NCBI GenBank assembly: GCA_900541835.1
Contig: UQLL01000014.1
Span: 1 to 59,333 of the forward strand
Direction of reading: 5' to 3'
DNA: 59,333 nucleotides
DNA from: an uncultured Porphyromonadaceae bacterium
GTDB lineage: Bacteria > Bacteroidota > Bacteroidia > Bacteroidales > Muribaculaceae
Part shown: in pieces, positions 10,386-19,200 of the stretch
Layout of the letters: each line of letters starts with the position of its first letter
Position numbering within the stretch: position 1 is the stretch's first letter
Notes under the pieces: generated by a model
Told to the model about the DNA's origin: nothing
Database searches by the model: none
Seen by the model: the letters and a program-made list of their open reading frames with translations, nothing else
Made by a program: the position numbers and the translations under genes

Positions 10386-10412
10386 CACCGCGCTAAAGCG
10401 GGCGCCGATTCC
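10386..10412. repeat. Short interspersed repeat B between the CLC gene and fmt
   Basis: caccgcgctaaagcgggcgc then cgattcc. It shares the core GCGCTRAARCGGGCGCCRATTCC with 13682-13709 and, inverted, with 38981-39008. It lies in the 77-nt gap between two co-oriented genes. Confidence 0.65.
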
Positions 10413-10448
10413 GGAGTAATAATTGATGAGGTAAATGGGGGCCATGAG

Positions 10449-12248
10449 TCAGTCGTCGCAGTAGTGACGGAGCACTCTGCGATAGGAGTTGAAGATTTTG
10501 GATTTGGAGACGAAGCCGAGGTATCGGCCATGGTCTACGACCGGGAGGTTCCAGGCGTGTGTGCGGTCGAAGGCCTCCATGACGTTGTCCATCTTCTCGT
10601 CGGCCTCGATGACGGCCGGGGGACGCGACATGAACTTCTGCACGTGCATCTTGGGATAGAGGTCGGAGCGGAACATGATGTTGCGTATGTCGTCGAGCAG
10701 GACGACACCGAGGAGCTGTCCGGTGGCATCGACGACGGGGAAGAGGTTGCGGTGGGAGCGGGCCACGGTGTCTACCATCTGGCCGAGGGTCATGTCTGCG
10801 GTGACGGGTATGAAGTCGGTCTCTATGAGGTTGCCGACCTTGAGGAGGGTGAGGACGGTCTTGTCCTTCTGGTGCGTCATGAGGTTTCCCTGCCGGGCGA
10901 GGCGCTCGGTGTAGAGGGAGTAGTGCTGGAAAATGCGGACGGTGCCGTAGCTGAGGGTGGAGACGATGAGCAGTGGCAGGAAGAGTTCGTAGCCGCCGGT
11001 CATCTCGGCGGTGAGGAAGATGCCCATCAGTGGCGCGTGCATGACTCCGGCCATGACTCCGGCCATGCCGAGCAGGGCGAAGTTCTGGCAGCTCAGCTCC
11101 ATGCCGAAGGGGAGCAGATTGCAGATGTAGGCGAAGAGATAGCCGGTGAGGGCGCCGACGAACAGCGACGGGGCAAAGGTGCCGCCCACCCCTCCGGCTC
11201 CGTTGGTGGAGGCGGTGGCGAAGCCCTTGCAGAGGATGATGGCGCCGATAAAGGCCACCAGGAACCATGCCGAGCCTCGGTCGATGTAGAAAAAGGTGCC
11301 GGAGACGACGGAGCCGGGATCTCCCGCCAGCAGCTGGTTGATGGAGTCGTAGCCCTCGCCGTACAATGGCGGGAAGAGGAAGATGAGCAGGGCCAGGGAG
11401 GCTCCGCCCATGCAGAACTTGAGGGCCTTGGAGGAGACTTGGCGGAAGATACCTTCCATCATCATCACGGACTTGGAGAAGTAGAGGCTGACGAATCCGG
11501 TGAAAACGCCCAACAGCAGCGCGTAGGGTATCTTGGAGGTGAGGAAAGGCTCTGACTGGGTGAAGAAGAACTCGGCGCTGTAGCCTTCGAGGCAGTAGGC
11601 CACGGTGGCACTGGTGATGGAGGCGATGAGCAGGGGCATGACGGTGGCGCCTGTGAGGTCGATCATCAACACTTCGAGGGTGAAGAGCATGCCGGCGATG
11701 GGCGCTCGGAAGATGCCGGCGATGCCTGCGGCGGCTCCGCAGCCGACGAGTATCATGAGGAGCTTGGGAGAGAGACGGAAGGCCTGTCCGACCTTGGAAC
11801 CGATGGAGGAGCCAGCGAGCACGATGGGACCCTCTGCGCCGACGGACCCGCCGAAGCCGATGGTGACGGCGGCGCCGCCGATGGAACCGTAGATGTTGCG
11901 GGTCTTGAGCCGGGACTTGCGCTGTGAGATGGCGTAGAGGACGCGGGTGACGCCGTGGCTGATGTTGTCGCGGACCACGTACTTGACGAAGATGAGGGAG
12001 AGGACGAGGCCGACGAGTGGCCAGACGAGGTATAGCCAGTTGGCGCCGGTGGCGGAGAAGCGGCCAGTGAGCAGGTGCTGGATGAAGTGGATGAGCCACT
12101 TGAGCAACTGAGCGGCCACGCCGCTCAGGATGCCCACGACCAGGCTGAGCACCGCCAGGAGCGTCTTCTCGCTGATGTGGTTGTCGCGCCAGGTGACCAC
12201 CCGGAACCACCAGCGTGTGAGTCTGTTGTCCGTCTCCTGATATGCCAT
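10449..12248 (-). CDS. CLC-family chloride channel/transporter with two CBS domains
   Basis: 599 aa integral membrane protein. The CLC core covers about residues 30-440: GFGGSVGAEGPIVLAG carries the gating glutamate Glu139, and GGVGGTFAPSLFVGALTGY is the anion-binding GxFxP loop. The first selectivity motif, GSGIP in E. coli ClcA, reads ISHGVTR here. At the position of the ClcA proton glutamate (FIIEEMR) this protein has MLFTLEVLM, that is Val193, as in channel-type CLCs. Two CBS domains (about 455-590, FIPVTADMTLGQMVDTVA and FMSRPPAVIEADEKMDNVME) suggest nucleotide control. It starts 2 nt after the sugar transferase gene ends, so both are co-transcribed. Channel versus exchanger is open. Confidence 0.92.
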   Translation of the reverse strand: MAYQETDNRLTRWWFRVVTWRDNHISEKTLLAVLSLVVGILSGVAAQLLKWLIHFIQHLLTGRFSATGANWLYLVWPLVGLVLSLIFVKYVVRDNISHGVTRVLYAISQRKSRLKTRNIYGSIGGAAVTIGFGGSVGAEGPIVLAGSSIGSKVGQAFRLSPKLLMILVGCGAAAGIAGIFRAPIAGMLFTLEVLMIDLTGATVMPLLIASITSATVAYCLEGYSAEFFFTQSEPFLTSKIPYALLLGVFTGFVSLYFSKSVMMMEGIFRQVSSKALKFCMGGASLALLIFLFPPLYGEGYDSINQLLAGDPGSVVSGTFFYIDRGSAWFLVAFIGAIILCKGFATASTNGAGGVGGTFAPSLFVGALTGYLFAYICNLLPFGMELSCQNFALLGMAGVMAGVMHAPLMGIFLTAEMTGGYELFLPLLIVSTLSYGTVRIFQHYSLYTERLARQGNLMTHQKDKTVLTLLKVGNLIETDFIPVTADMTLGQMVDTVARSHRNLFPVVDATGQLLGVVLLDDIRNIMFRSDLYPKMHVQKFMSRPPAVIEADEKMDNVMEAFDRTHAWNLPVVDHGRYLGFVSKSKIFNSYRRVLRHYCDD

Positions 12249-12250
12249 GG

Positions 12251-13666
12251 CTACATTCCCCTGCCGGTGAGGACCGTGCGGATGGTATAGATTAGAATTT
12301 TCATGTCGACCGTCAGGGACATGTTGCCGATGTACAGCAGGTCGTACTTGCTGCGCTCTACCATCTCGCCGACGGTGGTGGCGTATCCGAACTTGACCAT
12401 CCCCCAGGATGTGATACCCGGGCGGACTTGCTGCAGAAGGGTGTAGTATGGGGCCACTCGGACTATCTTCTCGATGTAGTAGGCGCGTTCGGGGCGGGGG
12501 CCTACGAGTGCCATCTCTCCCCGGAGGACGTTCCAGAACTGCGGCAGCTCGTCGATGCGGTATTTTCGCAGTATCCTGCCGATGCGTGTGATGCGTGCGT
12601 CGTTGAGGCGGGAGAGCTGCGGTCCGTCGGCCTCTGCCCCGGCCACCATGGTGCGGAACTTGTGGATGCGGAATGGTCGGCGGCGGTAGCCGACACGCTC
12701 CTGGTGGTATATGGCGGGGCCGGGGGAGTCAAGCTTGACGGCCAGGGCCACTACGGCCATGGGGATGGCGAGGACTACAAGGCTGAACAGGGCGGCTACG
12801 ATGTCGCCCAGGCGCTTGAGGTTGCGGGCGCACTCGGTGAGGCGGGAGCGGCTGACTTCCAACAGGGGCTCGCCGTAGATGTCCTCGAGGCGTATGCCGG
12901 AGGTGAGGTACGAGAAGCTGCCGGCGGCCACCTTGATGCTGATGTCGAACTCGTACAGGCGGTTCATGACGGCCAGCACGGTGCGCTCGTTGTCCTCGTT
13001 TTCGAGGGCTATTATGACGTCGGAGATGGCGCCGTCGTCGACCAGGCGCCGGAGGTCGTCGAAGCTGAGCAGGCTGACGTCGCCGGAGCCGGTGCTCTCC
13101 CCCACCACGGGCACGTAGCCGACGATGTTATAGCCGTAGAGGCTCTGTGTGCGGACGAGCTGCTGGGCGACTTTGCGCGAACGGGGAGAGTTGCCGATGA
13201 TGACGGTGTTGAAGCGCAGGTTGCCGCGGCGGATGCTGTGAAACAGGCCGGTGGTGATGATGTAGCGGCCTATGTAGGCAACGACGAAGAATAGGCCGAA
13301 GAGGATGCCGAGCAGCTTGTAGTGGGCTATCTTGGCCAGGCCGACGTCGTTGACGAGCAGGGTGAAGTATATGGCGAGGGTGACGACCACCGCTGAGAGA
13401 GCGGTGGTGATGAGCTCGGTGATTCGTGAACGGCGCTCGGGCTCGTTATAGAAGCCGGAGACGGCGTAGACGCCGAGAACGAAGAGAGGGATGAGGCCCT
13501 GCTCCAGTAGGAGCTTCCAGTTAAGGAGGAAGGAGCCGAGTGTGAAGCCGCGGGTGGCGGGAAACTGGAGGTAGAAACGGCAGATGTCGAAGAGCACGAA
13601 GGCGATGTTGGCCGTCAGGAAGTCGGTCAACACGTAGGATATGCGCAATTTCTGTCGTCGGGTCAT
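12251..13666 (-). CDS. Polyprenyl glycosylphosphotransferase (exopolysaccharide initiation)
   Basis: 471 aa from the ATG at 13666 (MTRRQKLRISYVLTDF). A start at 13765 is open, but the extra 33 codons are repeat DNA. Four or so N-terminal membrane helices (about 10-110) are followed by a CoA-binding-like Rossmann region (VIIGNSPRSRKVAQQL, about 145-270). A fifth helix (LFSLVVLAIPMAVVALAVKL) precedes the bacterial sugar transferase domain: SPGPAIYHQERVGYRRRPF, FRTMV, RKYRIDELPQFWNVLRGEMA and LVGPRPE. It should transfer a hexose-1-phosphate to undecaprenyl phosphate to start a capsule or exopolysaccharide unit. No other glycosyltransferase genes are near, so it is a stand-alone initiator. It is followed directly by the CLC gene. 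Confidence 0.92.
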   Translation of the reverse strand: MTRRQKLRISYVLTDFLTANIAFVLFDICRFYLQFPATRGFTLGSFLLNWKLLLEQGLIPLFVLGVYAVSGFYNEPERRSRITELITTALSAVVVTLAIYFTLLVNDVGLAKIAHYKLLGILFGLFFVVAYIGRYIITTGLFHSIRRGNLRFNTVIIGNSPRSRKVAQQLVRTQSLYGYNIVGYVPVVGESTGSGDVSLLSFDDLRRLVDDGAISDVIIALENEDNERTVLAVMNRLYEFDISIKVAAGSFSYLTSGIRLEDIYGEPLLEVSRSRLTECARNLKRLGDIVAALFSLVVLAIPMAVVALAVKLDSPGPAIYHQERVGYRRRPFRIHKFRTMVAGAEADGPQLSRLNDARITRIGRILRKYRIDELPQFWNVLRGEMALVGPRPERAYYIEKIVRVAPYYTLLQQVRPGITSWGMVKFGYATTVGEMVERSKYDLLYIGNMSLTVDMKILIYTIRTVLTGRGM

Positions 13667-13681
13667 TAGATTTTGAGGGGT

Positions 13682-13709
13682 GCGCCGCGCTGAAACGGGC
13701 GCCAATTCC
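13682..13709. repeat. Short interspersed repeat B upstream of the sugar transferase gene
   Basis: Core gcgctgaaacgggcgccaat followed by tcc. Same family and orientation as 10386-10412. It lies 30 nt from a repeat A palindrome at 13739-13759, so two repeat families share this 110-nt spacer. Confidence 0.65.
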
Positions 13710-13738
13710 AGGGTAGGTGTATGCGAGTTTGAGGTTTC

Positions 13739-13759
13739 GGACGCACGGTTCGTGCGTCC
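13739..13759. repeat. Palindromic repeat A (9-bp arms) before the sugar transferase gene
   Basis: GGACGCACG, loop GTT, CGTGCGTCC: a perfect 9-bp stem followed by CTGC. It lies between the YrdC/Sua5 gene and the sugar transferase gene, where the hairpin could form in the RNA. Confidence 0.75.
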
Positions 13760-13774
13760 CTGCATTGCGGGCGG

Positions 13775-14341
13775 TCAGCGGATTATGGAGACCTGGCCGT
13801 CGGCGTGCAGGCGCAGGATGTGGCTGGGCATGTGCTCGGCGGTATCCGTGCGACCTGTCTCGACCACGTAGTCGACACGCTCTTTCAACTCGTCGCTGAT
13901 CTGGGCATAGTTGGCGGGGGTAATCTCTCCGGCGAGGTTGGCGGAGGTGGAGACGAGGGGCCTGCCGAAGCGGCGGAGGAGCTCGCCGGTGAAGCCGTCG
14001 GCGATGATGCGTATGCCCACTGAGCCGTCGCCGCCGCAGACGCCGGGGGCGAGGCCGACTCCTCGGTCGTAGACGATGGTCAGTGGTTCGGCGGCGGTGT
14101 CGATGAGTTCGTAGGCGACATCGGGGACGCCTTGCGCGTAGCGCTCGAGGATGGTCTCGGAGCCGACCACGCAGAGGAGGGCCTTGCCGACGCTGCGTCC
14201 TTTGAGGTCACGGAGCCGGGCTACGGCGTCGGGGTTGGTGGCGTCGCAGCCGAGGCCCCAGACGGTGTCGGTGGGATATAGTATCAGGCCACCTCGGCGG
14301 AGGGTGTCGAGGGCGGCGTTGAGGTCGGTGTTATTGTTCAT
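13775..14341 (-). CDS. tsaC: YrdC/Sua5-type L-threonylcarbamoyladenylate synthase
   Basis: 188 aa from the ATG at 14341 (MNNNTDLNAALDTLRRGG). Longer starts lie inside nadE. The single YrdC domain makes threonylcarbamoyl-AMP for the t6A37 modification of ANN-decoding tRNAs. Motifs are LILYPTDTVWGLGCDATNPDAV, LKGRSVGKALLCVV and PLVSTSANLAGEITP, which bind ATP and the lysine/arginine-held phosphates. There is no C-terminal Sua5 domain, so it is the short TsaC form. It overlaps the end of nadE by 11 nt. Confidence 0.9.
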   Translation of the reverse strand: MNNNTDLNAALDTLRRGGLILYPTDTVWGLGCDATNPDAVARLRDLKGRSVGKALLCVVGSETILERYAQGVPDVAYELIDTAAEPLTIVYDRGVGLAPGVCGGDGSVGIRIIADGFTGELLRRFGRPLVSTSANLAGEITPANYAQISDELKERVDYVVETGRTDTAEHMPSHILRLHADGQVSIIR

Positions 14342-16250
14342 TTTCCAGGTCGTTGAGCCAGAGATATGCCGAGGCGTCGGCGGGCATGCGCCAGTCTCCG
14401 CGTGGAGAGAGGCAGACACTGCCGACTTTGGGGCCGTCGGGCAGACAGTTGCGCTTGAACTGCTGCGCGAAGAAGCGTCGGTAGAAGACTCTGAGCCATT
14501 TGTCGATGATGTCCGGGGTGTATATGCCGTGGAATGCCTGGAGGGCGAGGCGGCGTATCTTGCGTGGCGAGTAGCCGTTGCGGACCATGTTGTAGAGGAA
14601 GAAGTCGTGGAGTTCGTAGGGGCCGACGAGGTCTTCGGTGAGCTGGGCTATCCGGTCGCCCTCCTTGGCCGGCACGAGCTCCGGGGATACGGGGGTGTCG
14701 AGGATGTCCTGGAGGACGGCGGAGAGTTCGGGGAGCTTGTCGGCGTAGTGGCGGATGAGGTGGCGGACGAGTGTCTTGGGGACGCTGGCGTTGACGCCGT
14801 ACATGGACATGTGGTCGCCGTTGTATGTGCACCAGCCGAGTGCGAGCTCGCTGAGGTCGCCGGTGCCGATGACGATGCCTCCGAGCTTGTTGGAGTAGTC
14901 CATGAGGACTTGTGTGCGCTCGCGCGCCTGTGCGTTCTCGTATGTGACGTCGGTGGTGACGCCGTCGTGTCCGAGTGCGCGGAGGTGGTCGGCGGCGGCC
15001 TGCCCTATGGGTATCTCGACAAATGAGACTCCGAGCTTTTCGCAGAGAATCCGGGCGTTGGAGTGTGTGCGGCCTGTCGTGGCGAAGCCGGGCATGGTGA
15101 CGGCGTGGATGCGCTCGCGGCCGAGGCCGAGGAGGTCATATGCGCCGACGGCGACCAACAATGCGAGTGTCGAGTCGAGTCCTCCGCTGACGCCTATTAC
15201 GGATGTGCAGCCGCCGAGCTGCCTCAGTCGCCGTGCGAGGCCGCAGACCTGTATGGAGGATATTTCCTCGCAGCGGTCGGAGCCTGGCGCCGGAACGAAG
15301 GGCCGGCGTGCGATGGGGCGGAGGAGGGCGTGCGGGGCGATGGGGCGGCCGCCAATTGCAAAGGTCTGATTTATGAACGTGTCCTGAGCCTGGACGGGCC
15401 GGTGGCCGGCCTTGGCGCGGTCGTGGTCGAGGAGCTGGATGTCCACGTCGGCGAGGGCCATGCGGCTGTCGAGGGAGAAGCGTTCGGTTGAGGCGAGGAT
15501 GCGGCCGTTTTCGGCTACGATGCCGTTGCCGCTGTATACGACGTCGGAACTGGACTCGCCGAAGCCTGCGGAGGCATATGCGTATGCGCAGCGGAGACGG
15601 GCGGACTGCTGACGGAGCAGGTCGAGGAGATAGGCGTGCTTGCCGGCGACTTCATTGGAGGCGGAGAGGTTGAGGATGAGGTTGGCGCCTGCCTGTGCGG
15701 CGTACGAGGAGGGGGGGATGGGAGTCCAGAGGTCCTCGCAGATTTCGACTCCGACGACGAGCTGGCCGCTCTGGAAGAGCTGGCGGGTCCCGAGGGGAAT
15801 GTACGTCTCTCCGGCGAAGCTGATCTCAGAGACGCCGGGCATGCCGGGGGCGAACCAGCGTTTCTCGTAGTATTCGCCGTATTCGGGAAGCCAGGTCTTG
15901 GGTACGAGTCCGTGCAGGGTGCCTCGGCAGAGCACCGCGGCGCAGTTGTAGAGGAGTCCATGGTGGCGCACGGGGAGTCCCACGGCCACGAGGGCGTGCC
16001 AGTCTGCGGAGGCGGCGATGAGGCGGCCGAGGGCCTCTTCGGCCTGGTCGAGCAGGGACTGCTGCAGGAAGAGGTCGCCGCAGGAGTAGCCGGTGAGGCC
16101 GAGCTCCGGGGTGACGATGACTTCGGCTCCGGCGTCAGCGGCGCGCCGGATGGCCTCGCTAAGGGCCTTTTCGTTGAAGGCAACGTCGGCGACCCGCACC
16201 TCGGGAACCACTGCCGCTATTCGTGCAAATCCGTCTCTATCCATAATCAT
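14331..16250 (-). CDS. nadE: Glutamine-dependent NAD+ synthetase
   Basis: 639 aa, the long two-domain form. The N-terminal nitrilase-type glutaminase (about 1-280) carries the Glu49 (TPELGLTGYSCGDLF), Lys118 (LVPKTWLPEYGEYYEKRWF) and Cys171 (GVEICEDLWTPI) triad. The C-terminal ATP-pyrophosphatase domain has GVSGGLDSTLALLV and the NAD-synthetase motif GTGDLSELALGWCTYNGDHMSMYGVN. It amidates nicotinate adenine dinucleotide to NAD+ using glutamine. It lies 34 nt after sprA and overlaps the YrdC gene. Confidence 0.96.
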   Translation of the reverse strand: MIMDRDGFARIAAVVPEVRVADVAFNEKALSEAIRRAADAGAEVIVTPELGLTGYSCGDLFLQQSLLDQAEEALGRLIAASADWHALVAVGLPVRHHGLLYNCAAVLCRGTLHGLVPKTWLPEYGEYYEKRWFAPGMPGVSEISFAGETYIPLGTRQLFQSGQLVVGVEICEDLWTPIPPSSYAAQAGANLILNLSASNEVAGKHAYLLDLLRQQSARLRCAYAYASAGFGESSSDVVYSGNGIVAENGRILASTERFSLDSRMALADVDIQLLDHDRAKAGHRPVQAQDTFINQTFAIGGRPIAPHALLRPIARRPFVPAPGSDRCEEISSIQVCGLARRLRQLGGCTSVIGVSGGLDSTLALLVAVGAYDLLGLGRERIHAVTMPGFATTGRTHSNARILCEKLGVSFVEIPIGQAAADHLRALGHDGVTTDVTYENAQARERTQVLMDYSNKLGGIVIGTGDLSELALGWCTYNGDHMSMYGVNASVPKTLVRHLIRHYADKLPELSAVLQDILDTPVSPELVPAKEGDRIAQLTEDLVGPYELHDFFLYNMVRNGYSPRKIRRLALQAFHGIYTPDIIDKWLRVFYRRFFAQQFKRNCLPDGPKVGSVCLSPRGDWRMPADASAYLWLNDLENEQ

Positions 16251-16284
16251 CCCACAAAATTAGTGAAAATTTCTGACATGGGTC

Positions 16285-19200
16285 TTACCTGGCGAGAGAG
16301 AGGTTGAAGGATATTCCGTAGTTGGAGTTGGTAGTGGGGAAAGAGGCGTTGGTGACCAGTGGCTTGTTGATCTGGTGGTCGAAGAATGCGGACATGGTGA
16401 CTCGCTTCGACAGGGTGTACGAGGCCATGAAGTTCAGCGAGATTGTCTGCGAGCCGTTGGTGGCCTGGGTGTATGCTGTCTCGATCTTGCGTATGAGGCC
16501 CTGGTTCTGGGCGAACGAGAAGTCGAGGTTGAGGCTGAGGTCGTTGTTGACATTGCCCTGGCGGGAGCCTATCTTGATGATCTTGTTGAAGTTGGCGATC
16601 TTGTATCCGAGTCCTACGGTGAGCTGCTTCGAGGTGGCCTCGACAATCTGTCCGGCGGAGGTGTTGAGGGTCAGGGTGCGAGCGTCGCGGTACTCGGCGT
16701 TGATGGTCATGTCGTTCTTGAGGGTGACACTGACGCCGAACAGGGGAGCGAACTTCTCGGTGATGGCGACCGAGGAAATGTTGAACGGCGAGGAGGGCAT
16801 CGGCTGTCCGCTCTGCTGGTCGGCGGAGAATCCGAGGTTTCCGCCGATTCCTACCCAGTCGAGGTACGAGGTGTAGCTGCCCACGGAGTATGTGCACTGG
16901 TAGGCGTGGCTGAGCGTCAGAGTCTTGAAGATGTTCTTGAACAGTGGCATGCGTGTGAGGCCGTCGTAGGTGACTCGCCAGTTGGGACGCATGGACGACA
17001 GGCCGGGGAAGTGGTCGAGGGTGATTGAGTTGGCGTCGCCGCCGGTGTAGGCCGCAATGAAGGCGGGTATGAGGACGTCGCCGGAGGTGGGCGACACTTC
17101 GCCCACTTCGGGGTTGTAGGTGGTTCCGGCCCAGGGTGTGCCTGCCAGGAAGCCGGAGGAGGGGTATGTGGTGCCGGCGTACATGCCCTGGATGCGGCTG
17201 GCGACGATGGGGATGTTCTCGAGGAACTTGTCAAAGGCGGCGTTCTGGTATCCGTTGTCAGCCCTGGAGCCTCTGAGGGCCGTTCCGATGGCCAGGGCGG
17301 TGCGGGTGTACGAGCCGGTGCGGGTGGTGGGCATGTCGGAGTACATGAACTGCACCTGGCGTGTGCGGTTGTCGGTGAGGTTGGATGTGAGCAGGATCTT
17401 GAGGCCGCGGATTGGCTCGAGGTTGAGTTCGAAGCTGAACTCCTTCATCTCGTTGTAGATGGCGGGCGATGTCTGCGTCTCGTCGCAGATGAGCCAGCCT
17501 CGGTCGAGGGCCTTCTGCACGTATTCCTCGCCGGTGAAGCCGAAGGCGAAGTCGAGTCCCGGGGCCATGGGGCCGTACTTGTTGCTCTGGCCGAAGATGT
17601 CGCCGATCTCGGGCGAGAAGAGCGGGAGGTTGAGGCTGTGGGAGTTGCGGTAGCGCATGGAGACGCTGCGGGGCATCATGAGGAAGCGGACGGCGTGGTC
17701 GCCGAATTCCTTGAGGAGGTTGGGCTTGTCGTCCTTGTTCTGCTGCGTGACGGTGAGCTTGATGTTCTGGTCTCCCCGGTTCAGTATTTCGAGCCTGTTC
17801 TCGTCGATGACGCGTGTCTGCAGGCGCATGGGGCGGTTGCCGGCCATTGCGGTGACCTTGACTTTCTTTGTCTTGAGGTTATGGGTTATGACGGTGGTGG
17901 TGTCGGGGCTGAGCGTGACGGCGCGCTCGAACTTCTTGGGCTGCTTTGCCTTGTTCTGGTTGCGCGCCCCTGCGGAGGAGGAGAAGCGCTGGTTGACCTT
18001 GCGCAGGTAGGGGACCTTGTTGAAGAGGCCCTCGAAGTTGAGGCGTGCGTCGCCGTTCCAGACGGCGTTGTTCTGGACGGTGTTGCCCTGGAAGAGGTCG
18101 TCGTCGATGGTGGCGCCGCGGTCCCAGCGGTATGTGGCGGTGTACGTGAGGTTGGCCTGCAGGAAGTCGAGCGCGGGTATCCGGCTGAAAGGCGCCCGGT
18201 AGCTGCCGGTGAAAGTCTGGTTGTAGTTCCAGGGGGTGCCGAGGCCCTTGATGGAGTTCCAGACGGTGTCTTTCCAGTCGCGGTACTTGTCGGGGAACAG
18301 TTTCTTGTTGACGGCTCCTATGGTCTCCTCGATGCGGGCCGTGGTGTTGGAGGCGAATGAGAAGTTGAGCTGGGGCGTGAGGTTCCAGGTGAGGGTGAAC
18401 TGCCGGTCCCAGAGGAAGTTCTTGCTGACCTGGACGGGGAGCTGGAAGTCGACGTCGACTTCGGAGCGTGTCTGCTGCTCGTAATAGTACCGGGAGATGT
18501 TGTTGTTGAATGTGATGGTGTTGAACAGCCAGTTGACGCTCCAGTCGTGGAGAAACTTGAGGTTCTTGTTCTTCGACTTGATCCAGCCGAATGGCTTGAC
18601 CGGCTTTATCATCGGGGAATACGAGTACATGAGGGAGCCCCGGTAGTCGTTGGTGTGCTCGTACTCGGTGGTGGGGTCCTGGTTGCTCTGCTTGTTGAAC
18701 GAGAAGGAGATGGTGAAGTTGGCCGGGTCCCAGGGCATTGGGTTCTTGCTGCGGACGTTGAACTTGAACCCGGAGATGGAGAAGGACTCTACGGTCTTCT
18801 TGGTGACGGCGTAGTCGCGTATGGAGTCTTTCTCTTGCTTGGTAGTGGCGGCGTCGAGGGCGTCCTTGAGCAGGATGTCCTGGTCGAGGGGGTTGTACTT
18901 GGGCGTGGTGGTCTCCGAGGAGCGGGAGTAGTATATGGGGGCCGAGAGCTTTGCCTTCTCGGGTAGGAGGCGGCCGAGGTCGCCCTGCACGGCTATGGAG
19001 TACTGGTTGTAGTCGTCGAGGCGGCGTGCGCTGAGGCCCTGGTCCACGCCTCCGAAGCCTGCTGTCTCGTTATGGGTGGTGAAGTTGACGGTGGCCACGT
19101 CGCTGACTCCGAGGTTGACGTTGGCGCGTGCCGCCCAGCCGCCGTCTTCGTTGAAGTCGGTGACTCGCAGCTCGTTGCACCACACGATGCCGTCCTTGAC

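Noticed and set aside
10393..12210. 605-residue open frame over the CLC gene
   Set aside because: Arg/His/Pro-rich out-of-frame shadow. The CLC frame carries all motifs and CBS domains.
13667..13765. Longer N-terminus for the sugar transferase (start at 13765)
   Set aside because: The added 33 codons are repeat A plus repeat B DNA. The conserved protein begins at MTRRQKLRISYV.
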